Numbered from the stretch's first letter, positions 41,902 through 50,982 are shown. The stretch: DNA of 64,000 nt from JAVVHH01 sp963848035 (GCA_963848035.1 CAWKCD010000001.1:1984001-2048000), one strand, 5' to 3'. Translations and numbers: made by a program. Notes: generated by a model from the letters alone, not told the origin.

Positions 41902-42568
41902 TGCAGGCAGTTGTTTGCCGCTCGCCGAACGCCTCGGGAACACGCACCGTGTGACGGTTCCCGATTTGCCGGGCTTCGGCGGCTCGCTTTGGGCCGGCCC
42001 GGAACTCAACCAAACGGCGGATGCGGTCGCGCTTGCGATAGATGAGCCGGCGATCGTCTTCGGGAATGGCTATGGCAGCTTCGTAGCGTTGACTCTTGCG
42101 TTGCGCCACCGCGACCGCGTGACCAAGCTGATCCTCGCCGGAACTGGGGCCGCCTTCTCAGAACAGGGGCGAGCCGCCTTCAAGGGCATGGCGGCGGCCG
42201 CGGCAGAGAAAGGTTTGAGCGCGATCGCCGATGTAGCGATGCGTCGTCTGTTCTCGCCCGAATTCCAAGCGCTGCATCCCGACCTGATGGCCGAAAGACG
42301 TGCTCGGTTCCTCGAGACCGACATCAGCGTTTTCACGGGTGCCTGTGCCGCCTTGGCCGAGCTCGACATCCGTGAAGCCGTTCGCGCTATCAACGTGCCC
42401 ACACTAGTGATCGTCGGCACTCAGGACGAAGCGACGCCGCCGCCGATGGCGCGCGAGCTGGCCTCGTTGCTGCCGCACGCGCAGCTCCTCGAACTCGAGG
42501 GTTGCGCGCACGTTCCGCAGCTGCAAGAACCAGATCAGGTTATCGAGGCGATTCAAAACTTCATCTAA
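41828..42568 (+). CDS. Alpha/beta hydrolase fold protein lacking the nucleophile Ser
   Basis: A 246-residue alpha/beta hydrolase-fold protein similar in outline to 3-oxoadipate enol-lactonases. The oxyanion region is IWLLHSLLADAGSCLP, followed by VTVPDLPGFGGS. The elbow reads IVFGNGYGSFVALTLALRHR, so the usual G-x-S-x-G is G-N-G-Y-G, with Gly (GGC codon) where Ser or Asp should be. Acid and base positions are present: LVIVGTQDEATPP and LEGCAHVPQLQEPDQV. It may be inactive or may use chemistry that needs no nucleophile. The start is a TTG at 41828 inside the end of the DHH pseudogene; no better start was found. Confidence 0.78.
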   Translation: MNGEIEAKVFGLGSPIWLLHSLLADAGSCLPLAERLGNTHRVTVPDLPGFGGSLWAGPELNQTADAVALAIDEPAIVFGNGYGSFVALTLALRHRDRVTKLILAGTGAAFSEQGRAAFKGMAAAAAEKGLSAIADVAMRRLFSPEFQALHPDLMAERRARFLETDISVFTGACAALAELDIREAVRAINVPTLVIVGTQDEATPPPMARELASLLPHAQLLELEGCAHVPQLQEPDQVIEAIQNFI

Positions 42569-42591
42569 GCGAAAGTCTTGGGCCGCTTACG

Positions 42592-43659
42592 TTACAGGCC
42601 AAAAAGCCGCTTCGCATTGCCTCCGGCGAGAGCGGCGAAACCAGCAGTGTCCAGCGTCGCCGCGCTGGCGAGATGGCCGATCGGGTCTGCCTCGGCCATG
42701 TCGTAGGGATAGTCGGTCCCCATCATCAGCCGCTCGGTGCCAAATTGCCGTATGAGAGCGTCGAGTTGATGGCCGGTGAAGACGACCGTGTCGAGGTAAA
42801 CGCGCTTGAGATAGGTTGTCGGCGGATGCGGTAAGTTGCCGTGGGCGTCGGTGCGCGCTCCCCAAGCGTGATCGATGCGCCCGGAGTAGGCGGGAAGATA
42901 GCCGCCGCCATGCACGGCGATCAGCCTGAGCTTTGGATGCCGCTCGAGAACGCCGTCAAATATAAGGTAATGAAGCGCGATGCTGGTATCGAGCGGATTG
43001 CCGATGACGTTGTTAAAGTAGAATCGCCGCAGCCTGTCCGCACTCGTAAAGCCATTGGGATGGAGGAGGACGACCGCGCCGAGTGTCTCGGCCTCGGCCC
43101 AGAATGGAGCGAACTCGGGGTCGGAGAGCTCCTTTCCGGCGACATTGGTCAGGACCTGCACACCCTTAAGTCCGAGCTCGCCCATGCAGCGGCGCAACTC
43201 GGCGACAGCAGCGACCGGATCCTGCATCGGAACGGAGCCAAGGGCCGCAAAGCGCTCGGGAGCCTGCTTGCACCAGTCCCGCATGCCGTCATTGACGATG
43301 GCCGTCGCGTCGGCTGCAAGCTTCGGCTCGAGCGTGTAGTAGCATTGCGGCGGCGGCGGCATGACGATCTGCAGGTCGATCCCGGCCTCGTCCATGTCGG
43401 CGAGGCGAGTGGCGAGATCCGTCATGTTGGCGCGTCGATCGGCGTCCTGCTTACGGTTGAGCGCCTGGGTAGCCGGTGTTGCGAAATGCGCGAGCGGAAT
43501 GGTCGACCAATCGAGGTAAGGCGCAACCAGTTCGGCAGCTTTCGGCACCATCACGTGTGAATGCATGTCGACGGTCAGGCTGCTCGGCCGACTTTCGCGT
43601 CCGGGCCGGCCTTTCGGGCGGGCTGCGGTATGGCCGTAGTGATTGCTTTCCTCAGTCAT
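42592..43659 (-). CDS. Amidohydrolase family 2 protein (ACMSD-like)
   Basis: A 355-residue TIM-barrel metalloenzyme of the amidohydrolase_2 group, which includes ACMSD and gamma-resorcylate decarboxylases. Metal ligands are HxH in LTVDMHSHVMVPKAAELV, His in RLIAVHGGGYLPAYSGRIDH and Asp in RLMMGTDYPYDMAEADP. The segment EWCKQAPERFAALGSVPMQD-like (here DWCKQAPERFAALG) and VLTNVAGKELSDPEFAPFWA are typical. It could decarboxylate or hydrolyse an organic acid. It is the last gene of the run with the Liv-type transporter, 11 bases after the LivF-like ATPase, which suggests it acts on the imported substrate. Confidence 0.83.
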   Translation of the reverse strand: MTEESNHYGHTAARPKGRPGRESRPSSLTVDMHSHVMVPKAAELVAPYLDWSTIPLAHFATPATQALNRKQDADRRANMTDLATRLADMDEAGIDLQIVMPPPPQCYYTLEPKLAADATAIVNDGMRDWCKQAPERFAALGSVPMQDPVAAVAELRRCMGELGLKGVQVLTNVAGKELSDPEFAPFWAEAETLGAVVLLHPNGFTSADRLRRFYFNNVIGNPLDTSIALHYLIFDGVLERHPKLRLIAVHGGGYLPAYSGRIDHAWGARTDAHGNLPHPPTTYLKRVYLDTVVFTGHQLDALIRQFGTERLMMGTDYPYDMAEADPIGHLASAATLDTAGFAALAGGNAKRLFGL

Positions 43660-43670
43660 GAAGCCCCTCG

Positions 43671-44372
43671 TTAAAATACGCCTAGATGCCGCTCGAGCAG
43701 CGCCTCGTCCGCGGCGATTTCGTTCGCCGGGCGCTGCAGCACCATCCGACCAGTGGTGATGATGGCGACCTGGTCAGCGAGGTTGAGCGCGAGTTTGGCG
43801 TTCTGCTCGACCAAGATGATCGAGAGTCCCTCGCTTTTCAGCCCGGCAATGATGCGGCCGATCTCATGGACGATCTGCGGCGCCAAGCCCTCGGACGGCT
43901 CGTCCAGCAGTAGCACCCGCGGATTGCCGACGAGTGCGCGCCCGATCGCGAGCATCTGCTGCTCGCCGCCGGAGAGCGACCCTGCCAGTTGCGACCGTCG
44001 CTCGCCGAGCCGCGGAAATGTCTCGAACACGCGCGAGACCGGCCATCGGCCTTTTCCCCGCGTTGCAACGCCCAGGTTTTCTGCGACCGTCAGCGTCGGA
44101 AACAGCCTGCGTCCTTGTGGAACCAACCCGATGCCACTGCGCGCGACCCGCTCGGGTGCGGCGCCGGTGATGTCGCGACCGAACAAGGCGATCGCTCCGC
44201 TGCGCACCTGCACGAAGCCCATGACTGCGCCCATGCAGGTGGTCTTCCCCGCGCCGTTCCGCCCTAGCAGCGCCAACAGTTCGCCTTCCGAAAGCACCAG
44301 GTCGACGCGATGCAGCACATGGCTGTCGCCATAGACAGCATCGACGCCGCGGAGACTGAGCGCTTCAGTCAC
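43671..44372 (-). CDS. Branched-chain-type ABC ATPase, LivF family
   Basis: A 233-residue ABC ATPase. Walker A is LALLGRNGAGKTTCMGAVMG, the signature LAGSLSGGEQQMLAIGRALV, and Walker B VLLLDEPSEGLAPQIV. The SGIGLVPQGRRLFPTLTVAE stretch is typical of LivF. It overlaps the LivG-like gene by 8 bases. With two permeases and a binding protein upstream it completes a full Liv-type uptake system. Confidence 0.9.
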   Translation of the reverse strand: MTEALSLRGVDAVYGDSHVLHRVDLVLSEGELLALLGRNGAGKTTCMGAVMGFVQVRSGAIALFGRDITGAAPERVARSGIGLVPQGRRLFPTLTVAENLGVATRGKGRWPVSRVFETFPRLGERRSQLAGSLSGGEQQMLAIGRALVGNPRVLLLDEPSEGLAPQIVHEIGRIIAGLKSEGLSIILVEQNAKLALNLADQVAIITTGRMVLQRPANEIAADEALLERHLGVF

Positions 44373-45105
44373 CGAGATAGACCTCGCGGGTCCGCGGATC
44401 GGCCACGACTTCGGCGCGTGTTCCCTCCAAGATCACCTGACCGTAATGCAGGAGAGTGATCCGCTCGGCGAAGGCGAGTGCCACATCCATGTCGTGCTCG
44501 ATCAGCAGGATCGTCATGTCGCGCGGGAGGCCAGCGAGCAAGCTTTGCACGACTCCGCGTTCCTCGGCCGAGAGCCCAGCCAGTGGCTCGTCGAGCAGCA
44601 GCACGCGTGGTACTTGCGCCAGCGCCATTGCCAGTTCCAACCGTCGCCGCTCGCCATAGGACGTCTCGGAAACGCGTCGCTCGGCCAGGGCGCCCAGCCC
44701 GACGCGCGCCAACGACGCATGCGCGGCATCCCGCAGCGCATGCTCACTGGTCAATGCTCCGAACGGGCGCCACCCCAGGCTGCGCGTCCCGAGCAGGGCG
44801 AGCACGACGTTGTGGGCGAGCGTCTCTCGCGGGAACAGGGTCAGGATCTGATAGGTCCTAGCGAGGCCAGCGCGGGCACGCCGCCGCGTGGGCATACGAA
44901 CGATTTCGTCGCCGAACAGGCGGATGCTGCCGCGGTCGGCGCGAAGGTCGCCGGTGATCAGGTTGAACAGCGTCGTCTTGCCCGCGCCGTTCGGGCCAAT
45001 CAGCAGCCGCCGCTCGCCAGGCATCAGTCGCAAAGACACGTCGCGGGTTGCGGCGATGCCGCCGAAGCGTTTGGCCAAGCCAGTGACTTCGAGCGCAGGC
45101 GTCAT
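44365..45105 (-). CDS. Branched-chain-type ABC ATPase, LivG family
   Basis: A 246-residue ABC ATPase with Walker A LLIGPNGAGKTTLFNLITGD, LivG-type signature VSETSYGERRRLELAMALAQ and Walker B VLLLDEPLAGLSAEE. ARTYQILTLFPRETLAHNVV is the usual LivG Q-loop region. The frame continues to 45525, but the extra part is an Arg-rich shadow of the permease. The ATG at 45105 overlaps the LivM stop as ATGA. Unlike the first transporter in the window, here the two ATPases are separate proteins. Confidence 0.9.
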   Translation of the reverse strand: MTPALEVTGLAKRFGGIAATRDVSLRLMPGERRLLIGPNGAGKTTLFNLITGDLRADRGSIRLFGDEIVRMPTRRRARAGLARTYQILTLFPRETLAHNVVLALLGTRSLGWRPFGALTSEHALRDAAHASLARVGLGALAERRVSETSYGERRRLELAMALAQVPRVLLLDEPLAGLSAEERGVVQSLLAGLPRDMTILLIEHDMDVALAFAERITLLHYGQVILEGTRAEVVADPRTREVYLGD

Positions 45106-46034
45106 GCGGGCCGTCGCTTGCGGAACAGCGCCCGTACGCCGGGAACGATCCCCTGCGGCATGAATAGGACGGCCACGATGAAGATGACGCCGAGCAGTGT
45201 GAACCAGCGATCGATGTAGGTGCTCGCGACCAGACGCACGAGCGTGATGATGACGGCCCCGACCACGGGCCCGGCCAGCGTGCCCGCGCCGCCGAGGATG
45301 ACCATCAGCAACGTCTCCGCTGATTGCTGCAGCGACAGCGTGCCGGGACTGACGAACCCGTAATCGTAGACATAGATAAGCCCCGCGACCGAACCCCAGA
45401 AGCCGGAAAGCACGAAGGCGGTCCACTGGATCAGCCAGGTGTTGTGGCCCAGCATCGTCATCCGGCGCTTCTGGTCTCGCGTCCCGCGCAAGCAGGCGCC
45501 GTAAGGCGAGCGTTCGAGTTGCCATAGGCAGAAGAGGGCGATGGCGAAGACACTCGCCGTAAAATAATAGAATGAAACTGCGCCGGAGAGGTCAATTCCA
45601 AAGAACACCGGGCGCGCCGAGAGCCGAACTCCGTTGTCGCCGCCGGTCAGCTCGACCCAACGATAGGCCATTCCCCACACGATCTGTCCCAGCGCTAGCG
45701 TGATCATGAGGAAGCCAAGCCCGCGCGCCCGCAGTGCCAGCACGCCGAACACCGCCGCCACAAGCGTCCCGGCCAGCAGCGCCCCACCCGCCGCGAGCGG
45801 CGCTGCGACCCCCGCAGCGGCTAGTTTTGCGCAGACATAGGCCGGAACGCCGAGATACGTCGCGTGTCCCAGCGAAGTCATGCCGCCATAGCCGAGCAGG
45901 ATGTTGAGGCTCAGCGCCAACATCGCGAACACCAGCACATGTGTTGCGATACCGACATAGAACGGATTGCCGATCAGCAGCGGCAGCGCTAGCAGGAGCA
46001 GCGCGGTGCCGAGCGCCCAAAACGCGGGCTTCAT
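45102..46034 (-). CDS. Branched-chain-type ABC permease, LivM family
   Basis: A 310-residue permease with the LivM pattern: FAMLALSLNILLGYGGMTSL, GHATYLGVPAYVCAKLAAAG, LALRARGLGFLMITLALGQI, and the ATPase-facing loop ERSPYGACLRGTRDQKRRMT. VILGGAGTLAGPVVGAVIIT closes the core. The C-terminal residues after MPQGIVPGVRALFRKRRPA are basic. Its start overlaps the LivH stop and its stop overlaps the LivG start, both by 4 bases. Confidence 0.9.
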   Translation of the reverse strand: MKPAFWALGTALLLLALPLLIGNPFYVGIATHVLVFAMLALSLNILLGYGGMTSLGHATYLGVPAYVCAKLAAAGVAAPLAAGGALLAGTLVAAVFGVLALRARGLGFLMITLALGQIVWGMAYRWVELTGGDNGVRLSARPVFFGIDLSGAVSFYYFTASVFAIALFCLWQLERSPYGACLRGTRDQKRRMTMLGHNTWLIQWTAFVLSGFWGSVAGLIYVYDYGFVSPGTLSLQQSAETLLMVILGGAGTLAGPVVGAVIITLVRLVASTYIDRWFTLLGVIFIVAVLFMPQGIVPGVRALFRKRRPA

Positions 46035-46891
46035 GGCATCACCCGGCCGAACAATCCTTCAGGCTTGAACACCAGTGCGACGACCATCGGCAGGAACAGC
46101 ACGACGTATGCAAAATTCGGGAAGAGCGCGGTGCCGAAATTATACATCAGGCCGACCAGCAGGCTGCCGACCAGCGCGCCCGGCAGGCTACCGACGCCGC
46201 CAAGGATCACCACGACCAGCGCGAGCGGCAGCATGTCGCCGTCAAGCCCGGGGTAGGCGGTCAGGATGGGGCCGCCCAGCACGCCCGCAAATCCCGCGAG
46301 CGCGGCGCCGAGAAAGAAGACAGCGGTGAACAGGAGCGAGACCGGGATGCCGATGCCGCGCGCCATCTCGCGGTCGTCCACACCGGCACGGATCATCGCA
46401 CCGAGCCGTGTACGTTCGAGCAGCAACCAGAGCAATCCCGCGGCAACCAACGCCACGCCGAGCACGACCAGCCGCCAGGTCGGGAAAATGAACCCGGAGA
46501 AACGCATCGGCTGCCGTAAGTCCCGCGGGATCGGCAAGGTGAGCGGATCGCCGCCCCAGGTGTAGAGACAAAGGTCCGCGATGATGAAGGCAATGCCAAG
46601 GGTGACCAGGACTTGGCCTTGCTCGTTGCCGGCAAGGCGGCGGAGCAGCAGTCGCTCGGCCGCGATCCCCAGCAGCCCCACCGCAAGCGCCGTCAGCAGC
46701 GCGGCCATCCAAAACGGATATCCAGCAGCGAGCAGCGTGGCACCGACATAGGCGCCGAGCATGAACAAGGCTCCGTGCGCCAGGTTCGGCACCCGGAGAA
46801 GGCCGAAGATTAGTGAAAACCCGGCCGCCAGCAGAAACAGCAATCCGCCGAACGCGATGCTATTAAGGGTTTGGACAACCCAGAATTGCAT
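46031..46891 (-). CDS. Branched-chain-type ABC permease, LivH family
   Basis: A 286-residue permease with LivH marks: the N-terminal LNSIAFGGLLFLLAAGFSLI, LRVPNLAHGALFMLGAYVGA, the loop ERTRLGAMIRAGVDDREMAR and VVILGGVGSLPGALVGSLLV. It has about eight hydrophobic helices. It lies 61 bases downstream of the binding-protein gene, and the two permeases overlap. No hairpin as strong as in the first Liv cluster was seen in the gap. Confidence 0.9.
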   Translation of the reverse strand: MQFWVVQTLNSIAFGGLLFLLAAGFSLIFGLLRVPNLAHGALFMLGAYVGATLLAAGYPFWMAALLTALAVGLLGIAAERLLLRRLAGNEQGQVLVTLGIAFIIADLCLYTWGGDPLTLPIPRDLRQPMRFSGFIFPTWRLVVLGVALVAAGLLWLLLERTRLGAMIRAGVDDREMARGIGIPVSLLFTAVFFLGAALAGFAGVLGGPILTAYPGLDGDMLPLALVVVILGGVGSLPGALVGSLLVGLMYNFGTALFPNFAYVVLFLPMVVALVFKPEGLFGRVMP

Positions 46892-46952
46892 TAGGCCACG
46901 AAACCCTCACCCGGTCCTTCTTTCGACCGAGAGGGGATCGAGCGCGCTCCGG

Positions 46953-48179
46953 TCAAAGGCTCTTCGCCGCCCAGTCTCGGGAGTAGACGGGCTGCTTGAG
47001 AAAGGCCGCAGGATCATATGTCCAGAATTGGCTTATGTTCGGATAAGTCTTGATCACCGTGTTCACCAGGCGACCGCTCTTCTTCTCCACCTTCCGGATG
47101 TATACGTTGCAGACCACATTGCCATATTGGTCGAACGACATCGGGCCGCGGATCGCGTCATCGATCTTGACTGCGCGCATCGCATCCATGAACGCCTGCT
47201 TGTTCTCGATGTCGCCGCCGCTCTTGAGCAGCGCAGCCTCGAGCGCCATCCCGGCGATGTAGCAGCCGGACGCATAATAGCCGGGCTCGTTTTTGTAGTC
47301 TTTGAGCATCGTCGCGACGAATTTCTTATTTTCGGGGTTGTCGAGTTGGGCGGAGTAGAAGTTGGCGGAGATGACGCCGACGGAGTCGTCGCCAAGCTGT
47401 TGCAGCGTCGCTTCGTCGACGGCGGTCATCCCGCCGAGCACAGGCTTCTCGCCGCCATACTCCTTAAAGGCCTTGAAGAACTTCAGGCCGTTGGAACCGG
47501 CGAAGCACATGAAGATCGCGTCGATGTCGGAACTCAGTTGCGCGATGTAGGTGCCGTAGTCCGGCGCGTTCAGCGGAGGCCAAAGCTTTTGAACGACTTT
47601 GCCACCTTCCTGTTCGAAGACGCGCTGAAACGCGGTGTTCTGCTCGTGACCGAAGGCGAAATCATCTCCGATCAGCGCCATTTTATTGTATTTCAATTCC
47701 TTGCGCGCAAAATCGGCGAGCGGGTGGGTGCATTGGCCGGACGACGCGGTGACGCGAACGACCCAGGGGTTAGCGCGCCGCTGCGTGATGTCCTCGGCCG
47801 CCGCCTCGCAAATCACGGGGATCTGTTTCTCGCGGATGTAGTCGTCGATCGCCAAGGCCTCGACTGCAGCCAGCGGGCCGATGATCACATGTACCCCGTC
47901 GCGTTCGACGAGTTCCTGCGCCTTGGTCCGAGTATTGGCGGGCTGGCCGCCGGTGTCGGCCGTGATGAGCTGAACCGGGCGACCCGCCAAGCTCATCTTA
48001 CGATCTTGTAGGAACAGGTTGAGGCCTTGCTCCTCTTGGATGCCGCCTGCGGCGAGCGGACCGGTCTTGACCGTCAAGAACCCGATCTTGAGCGGCGCCT
48101 TTTGCGCCAGCACAGGGCGTGCGAGGCCGAGCGCGCCTGCGGCGAGGAGAGCGGTCCGGCGTGTGAGCAGCGGCGTCAT
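46953..48179 (-). CDS. Branched-chain-type ABC transporter substrate-binding protein
   Basis: A 408-residue periplasmic binding protein with a signal sequence that includes a twin Arg (LTRRTALLAAGALGLARPVL, cleavage near LAQK). The mature part has LKIGFLTVKTGPLAAGGIQE, QLITADTGGQPANTRTKAQE and DGVHVIIGPLAAVEALAIDD, all Peripla_BP_6-like. The C-terminal half has FKEYGGEKPVLGGMTAVDEA and ends YDPAAFLKQPVYSRDWAAKS. The ligand is unknown; neighbours encode a CocE-type esterase and an amidohydrolase, so an ester, amide or aromatic acid seems more likely than an amino acid. The ATG overlaps the cocE-like stop. Confidence 0.87.
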   Translation of the reverse strand: MTPLLTRRTALLAAGALGLARPVLAQKAPLKIGFLTVKTGPLAAGGIQEEQGLNLFLQDRKMSLAGRPVQLITADTGGQPANTRTKAQELVERDGVHVIIGPLAAVEALAIDDYIREKQIPVICEAAAEDITQRRANPWVVRVTASSGQCTHPLADFARKELKYNKMALIGDDFAFGHEQNTAFQRVFEQEGGKVVQKLWPPLNAPDYGTYIAQLSSDIDAIFMCFAGSNGLKFFKAFKEYGGEKPVLGGMTAVDEATLQQLGDDSVGVISANFYSAQLDNPENKKFVATMLKDYKNEPGYYASGCYIAGMALEAALLKSGGDIENKQAFMDAMRAVKIDDAIRGPMSFDQYGNVVCNVYIRKVEKKSGRLVNTVIKTYPNISQFWTYDPAAFLKQPVYSRDWAAKSL

Positions 48180-49915
48180 GGCGTTTCCTCGTGAATTTCG
48201 TTTCTGATGATCGGCAGCAGAAGCGTGCCGCGGTGGAGCGTGGTGCGGCCAGCGAACAGCTCGGGCGGTCGGTCGATCGGGTCGTCATGAAGGAACGGTC
48301 CGCAGCCGCGGAGCTCATTTTTGAAGTTGGAAAGACGCCCGCCTGGGCAGGCGTGCTCATAGTCGCGACCGCGGATCGAAAGCCCGATCCGATAGCCCGG
48401 CGGCAGCACGATCGAGGTCGGCCAGATCTCTATGTGCAGGTCGACCGGCTCGCCGGGCTGCAGCATCTGCCGCTCGTCATGAGTGTGATATGGCCGGTAA
48501 GGCAGAGAAATCGTGGGGTCGAGCTTGCGGTGTGACGCCCGCAGCCAACCCTGACCGATCGGCGTGTGCGGGTCGATCGCGCCCTGAAATGTCACTTCCC
48601 GCAGATCCGGGGCGAAGGCGCGGAGCACCACGAAGATGTCGGCATCGGCCGTCGAGGATGAGACGGTCAGTTCGAGAGCGGCGGGTCCAGTGATCTCCAG
48701 TGCACCCGGCAGCGGCCCGGACAGGAGGGTCAGCCCATCGCCCATCGCGTCGAAGCACGCTTCGCCGGAGCCGGCTTCACCAAGCGCGAGGTATGCCAAA
48801 TCCAGTTCGTACGACGTCCAGCGTGTGCGGGCGAGCGGCCACTCTCCCTCTGCCCGAGCCTCGAAGTGCTGCGGGTGCCGAATCTGCAGCAGCACCCGCG
48901 GCTGTTGGTCCCAGCCATTGTCCTCGCCCTTGAGGAAGTAGTCGAAAAAGCGCCGCTGCAGCTCGCGGCCATAATCGGTGTAGAAATGCGTCCAGTGTTC
49001 GATCCCATGCGCCTCGAGCCACTTTTGCGGCGAGGCGGCGCGCACGAAACCTTCGAAGTTGCCGCGGGTATGCAGCCCCTGGCCGCCCCAATTCGCCGCG
49101 GTCAGCAACGGCACAGTGACGCGTGACCAATCGGGCGAGCGCGCGCGGTGATACGCGTCGTCGAGTGGATGCGCGAGGATGTCGGCGCCGAAGTCGCACC
49201 GATTGGCCGCGAGCGCGTCGTCCGCCAGCGTCTCGGGGCCGCAGACCAGATCGCCCGTCGCACGGCTTCGTGGGCCGTGCTCGCCAAGGCCGTTCTGAAC
49301 GGTCTTGACCTGCATGTCGTACCAATTGGCCCAGAACGTGCTCAGGATGCCGCCATGATGCGAGGCATCGCGGTAGAAATCGGCCGCGCCCTCCCACACG
49401 CACATCGCGGCCAGGTGAGGTGGCTGCAGCGAAGCGACCTGCCACTGGTTCATGCCGTAATACGAGACGCCGTTCAGACCGACCTTGCCGTTGCTCCAGG
49501 GCTGAGCCGCGGCCCACTCGATACACTCGTAGAAGTCCCGAGTCTCCCGCGGCGAGAAATGCTCGATCCGACCCGGCGAGCGCCCGCAACCGCGGCTATC
49601 AACTCGAACGCACGCATATCCATGCGGCACCCATTTCTCCGGATCCACCACCTCCCAGTTCTGGTGCAGGTTGGACGAACCAGCCGCCACGTCGGGATGC
49701 TGCTCGACCATGCGGTTCCATGCGCTGGGATAGCCCTCCTGGAACGCCAGCCCTTTCGCATATGGACCGTATGTCAGCAGGACGGGGCAGGGGCCGTCGA
49801 TCACCGGACGAAACACGTCGGCGCGCAGCACCACGCCGTCATCCATCGAGACCGGCACGTCCCATTGGACGCGCATCCCCTCGCGCAGCTCTCCCGCGTC
49901 GTCCAGCGGCATCAC
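48176..49915 (-). CDS. CocE/NonD family hydrolase (X-Pro dipeptidyl-peptidase S15-like)
   Basis: A 579-residue serine hydrolase. The N-terminal domain has VVLRADVFRPVIDGPCPVLL, VRVDSRGCGRSPGRIEHFSP and the nucleophile elbow VGLNGVSYYGMNQWQVASLQ. The C-terminal jelly roll (X-Pro-type) has ELTVSSSTADADIFVVLRAF and LPPGYRIGLSIRGRDYEH. The family includes cocaine esterase, glutaryl-7-ACA acylase and peptidases. There is no signal peptide, so it should act in the cytoplasm on a substrate brought in by the co-encoded ABC transporter. It is the second gene of the run, 45 bases after the dehydrogenase gene. Confidence 0.87.
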   Translation of the reverse strand: MMPLDDAGELREGMRVQWDVPVSMDDGVVLRADVFRPVIDGPCPVLLTYGPYAKGLAFQEGYPSAWNRMVEQHPDVAAGSSNLHQNWEVVDPEKWVPHGYACVRVDSRGCGRSPGRIEHFSPRETRDFYECIEWAAAQPWSNGKVGLNGVSYYGMNQWQVASLQPPHLAAMCVWEGAADFYRDASHHGGILSTFWANWYDMQVKTVQNGLGEHGPRSRATGDLVCGPETLADDALAANRCDFGADILAHPLDDAYHRARSPDWSRVTVPLLTAANWGGQGLHTRGNFEGFVRAASPQKWLEAHGIEHWTHFYTDYGRELQRRFFDYFLKGEDNGWDQQPRVLLQIRHPQHFEARAEGEWPLARTRWTSYELDLAYLALGEAGSGEACFDAMGDGLTLLSGPLPGALEITGPAALELTVSSSTADADIFVVLRAFAPDLREVTFQGAIDPHTPIGQGWLRASHRKLDPTISLPYRPYHTHDERQMLQPGEPVDLHIEIWPTSIVLPPGYRIGLSIRGRDYEHACPGGRLSNFKNELRGCGPFLHDDPIDRPPELFAGRTTLHRGTLLLPIIRNEIHEETP

Positions 49916-49960
49916 GCCTCCCCCAACTGGCGCGGATGCTTCCCGCCCTGTCTCACAAAG

Positions 49961-50827
49961 TCAACGCTGGATCCCGGCCATCTGCTCGAGAACCGCGCAG
50001 ACCGCTGCCGTGTCGTCCTCGGCGTGCCCGGTAGACATGGCGCTGTTGTAGATCGGCACTGTCGCGCTCAGCAGCGGCGTTGGCACGCCGAGCCCTGCGG
50101 CGAAGGCCGAGATGATCGCCATGTCCTTCTGCCAGATCGACACCCTCATGGTCGCGTCGTCATATCGGTTTGCTGCCATCATCGGTGCGCGCAACTCGAA
50201 GACGCGTGAATTGCCAGCGCCTGAGGTGATCAGCTCGACGATCTGCTTGGGATCGAGACCAGCCTTCTCGCCCAGCACCATCGCCTCGGCGGTCGCCACG
50301 TTGTGGATCGCGACCAGAAGGTTGGCCACGTATTTCATCCGGCTGCCATTGCCATATTCGCCGAGATCGTGGACCGCGCGGGTGAAGCCGGAAAAGAATG
50401 GACGCAGCCGCTCGATCTCGCCGCTGCCGCCGCTGGCATACACGACGAGGTCTTTCGTTTTTGCCTGCGCGCCGGTACCGCTGAGCGGGCAATCCAGCGG
50501 CACGTGCCCCGCATCCCGCAGCGTCTTGCCGAAGGCGAGCTTGTCCTCGAGCGTCATCGTGCTGGCTTCCACGATCACCCGCTGCTCTGCACCTGACCCA
50601 GCGATCGCCTCAGCGGTGGCGCGCAGTGCGGCCGGCGATGGTAAGCTGGTCATCAGGATCGGTACGGCCCGGGCCACATCCGCCGCGCTCGCCATCGCCT
50701 CGACACCGGCGGCTGCTGCCCGGGTGGAATCGGGGTCGTAGCCGACCACGCGCCAGCCCGCCGCAAGCAGGTTCCGCGCCATCGCGCCGCCCATGATCCC
50801 AAGCCCGATGATCCCTGCCGCTTCCAT
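49961..50827 (-). CDS. 3-hydroxyisobutyrate-dehydrogenase-like NAD(P) oxidoreductase
   Basis: A 288-residue beta-hydroxyacid dehydrogenase. The cofactor loop is GIIGLGIMGGAMARNLLAAG, the substrate loop is DCPLSGTGAQAKTKDLVVYA, and the catalytic Lys sits in GNGSRMKYVANLLVAIHNVA. QKDMAIISAFAAGLGVPTPL is the conserved C-terminal helix. The frame extends to 50965, but the ATG at 50827 (MEAAGIIGLG) precedes the Rossmann strand directly, as in the family. It is the first gene of the minus-strand catabolic run and diverges from the flavin monooxygenase gene across 155 bases. Confidence 0.87.
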   Translation of the reverse strand: MEAAGIIGLGIMGGAMARNLLAAGWRVVGYDPDSTRAAAAGVEAMASAADVARAVPILMTSLPSPAALRATAEAIAGSGAEQRVIVEASTMTLEDKLAFGKTLRDAGHVPLDCPLSGTGAQAKTKDLVVYASGGSGEIERLRPFFSGFTRAVHDLGEYGNGSRMKYVANLLVAIHNVATAEAMVLGEKAGLDPKQIVELITSGAGNSRVFELRAPMMAANRYDDATMRVSIWQKDMAIISAFAAGLGVPTPLLSATVPIYNSAMSTGHAEDDTAAVCAVLEQMAGIQR

Positions 50828-50925
50828 CCAACGCCCTCCCGTGATTGATTGCGTGCAGCTTGACCGGCGAGCGGGCGGCTGTCGATGCGTCGCCCATAGT
50901 GCGCCGGTCGAAGTCGTGCTGCAGT

Positions 50926-50950
50926 TGTTGGCCAGCGAAACGGACCAACA
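50926..50950. promoter_or_regulatory. Inverted repeat in the divergent 155-bp promoter region
   Basis: TGTTGG and CCAACA are separated by 13 bases, between the dehydrogenase gene (minus) and the monooxygenase gene (plus). The position suits an operator for both directions, but the arms are only six bases and the regulator is unknown. Confidence 0.3.
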
Positions 50951-50982
50951 TCGTGTCCTAACCAACGCGCCGGAGCGACGTC

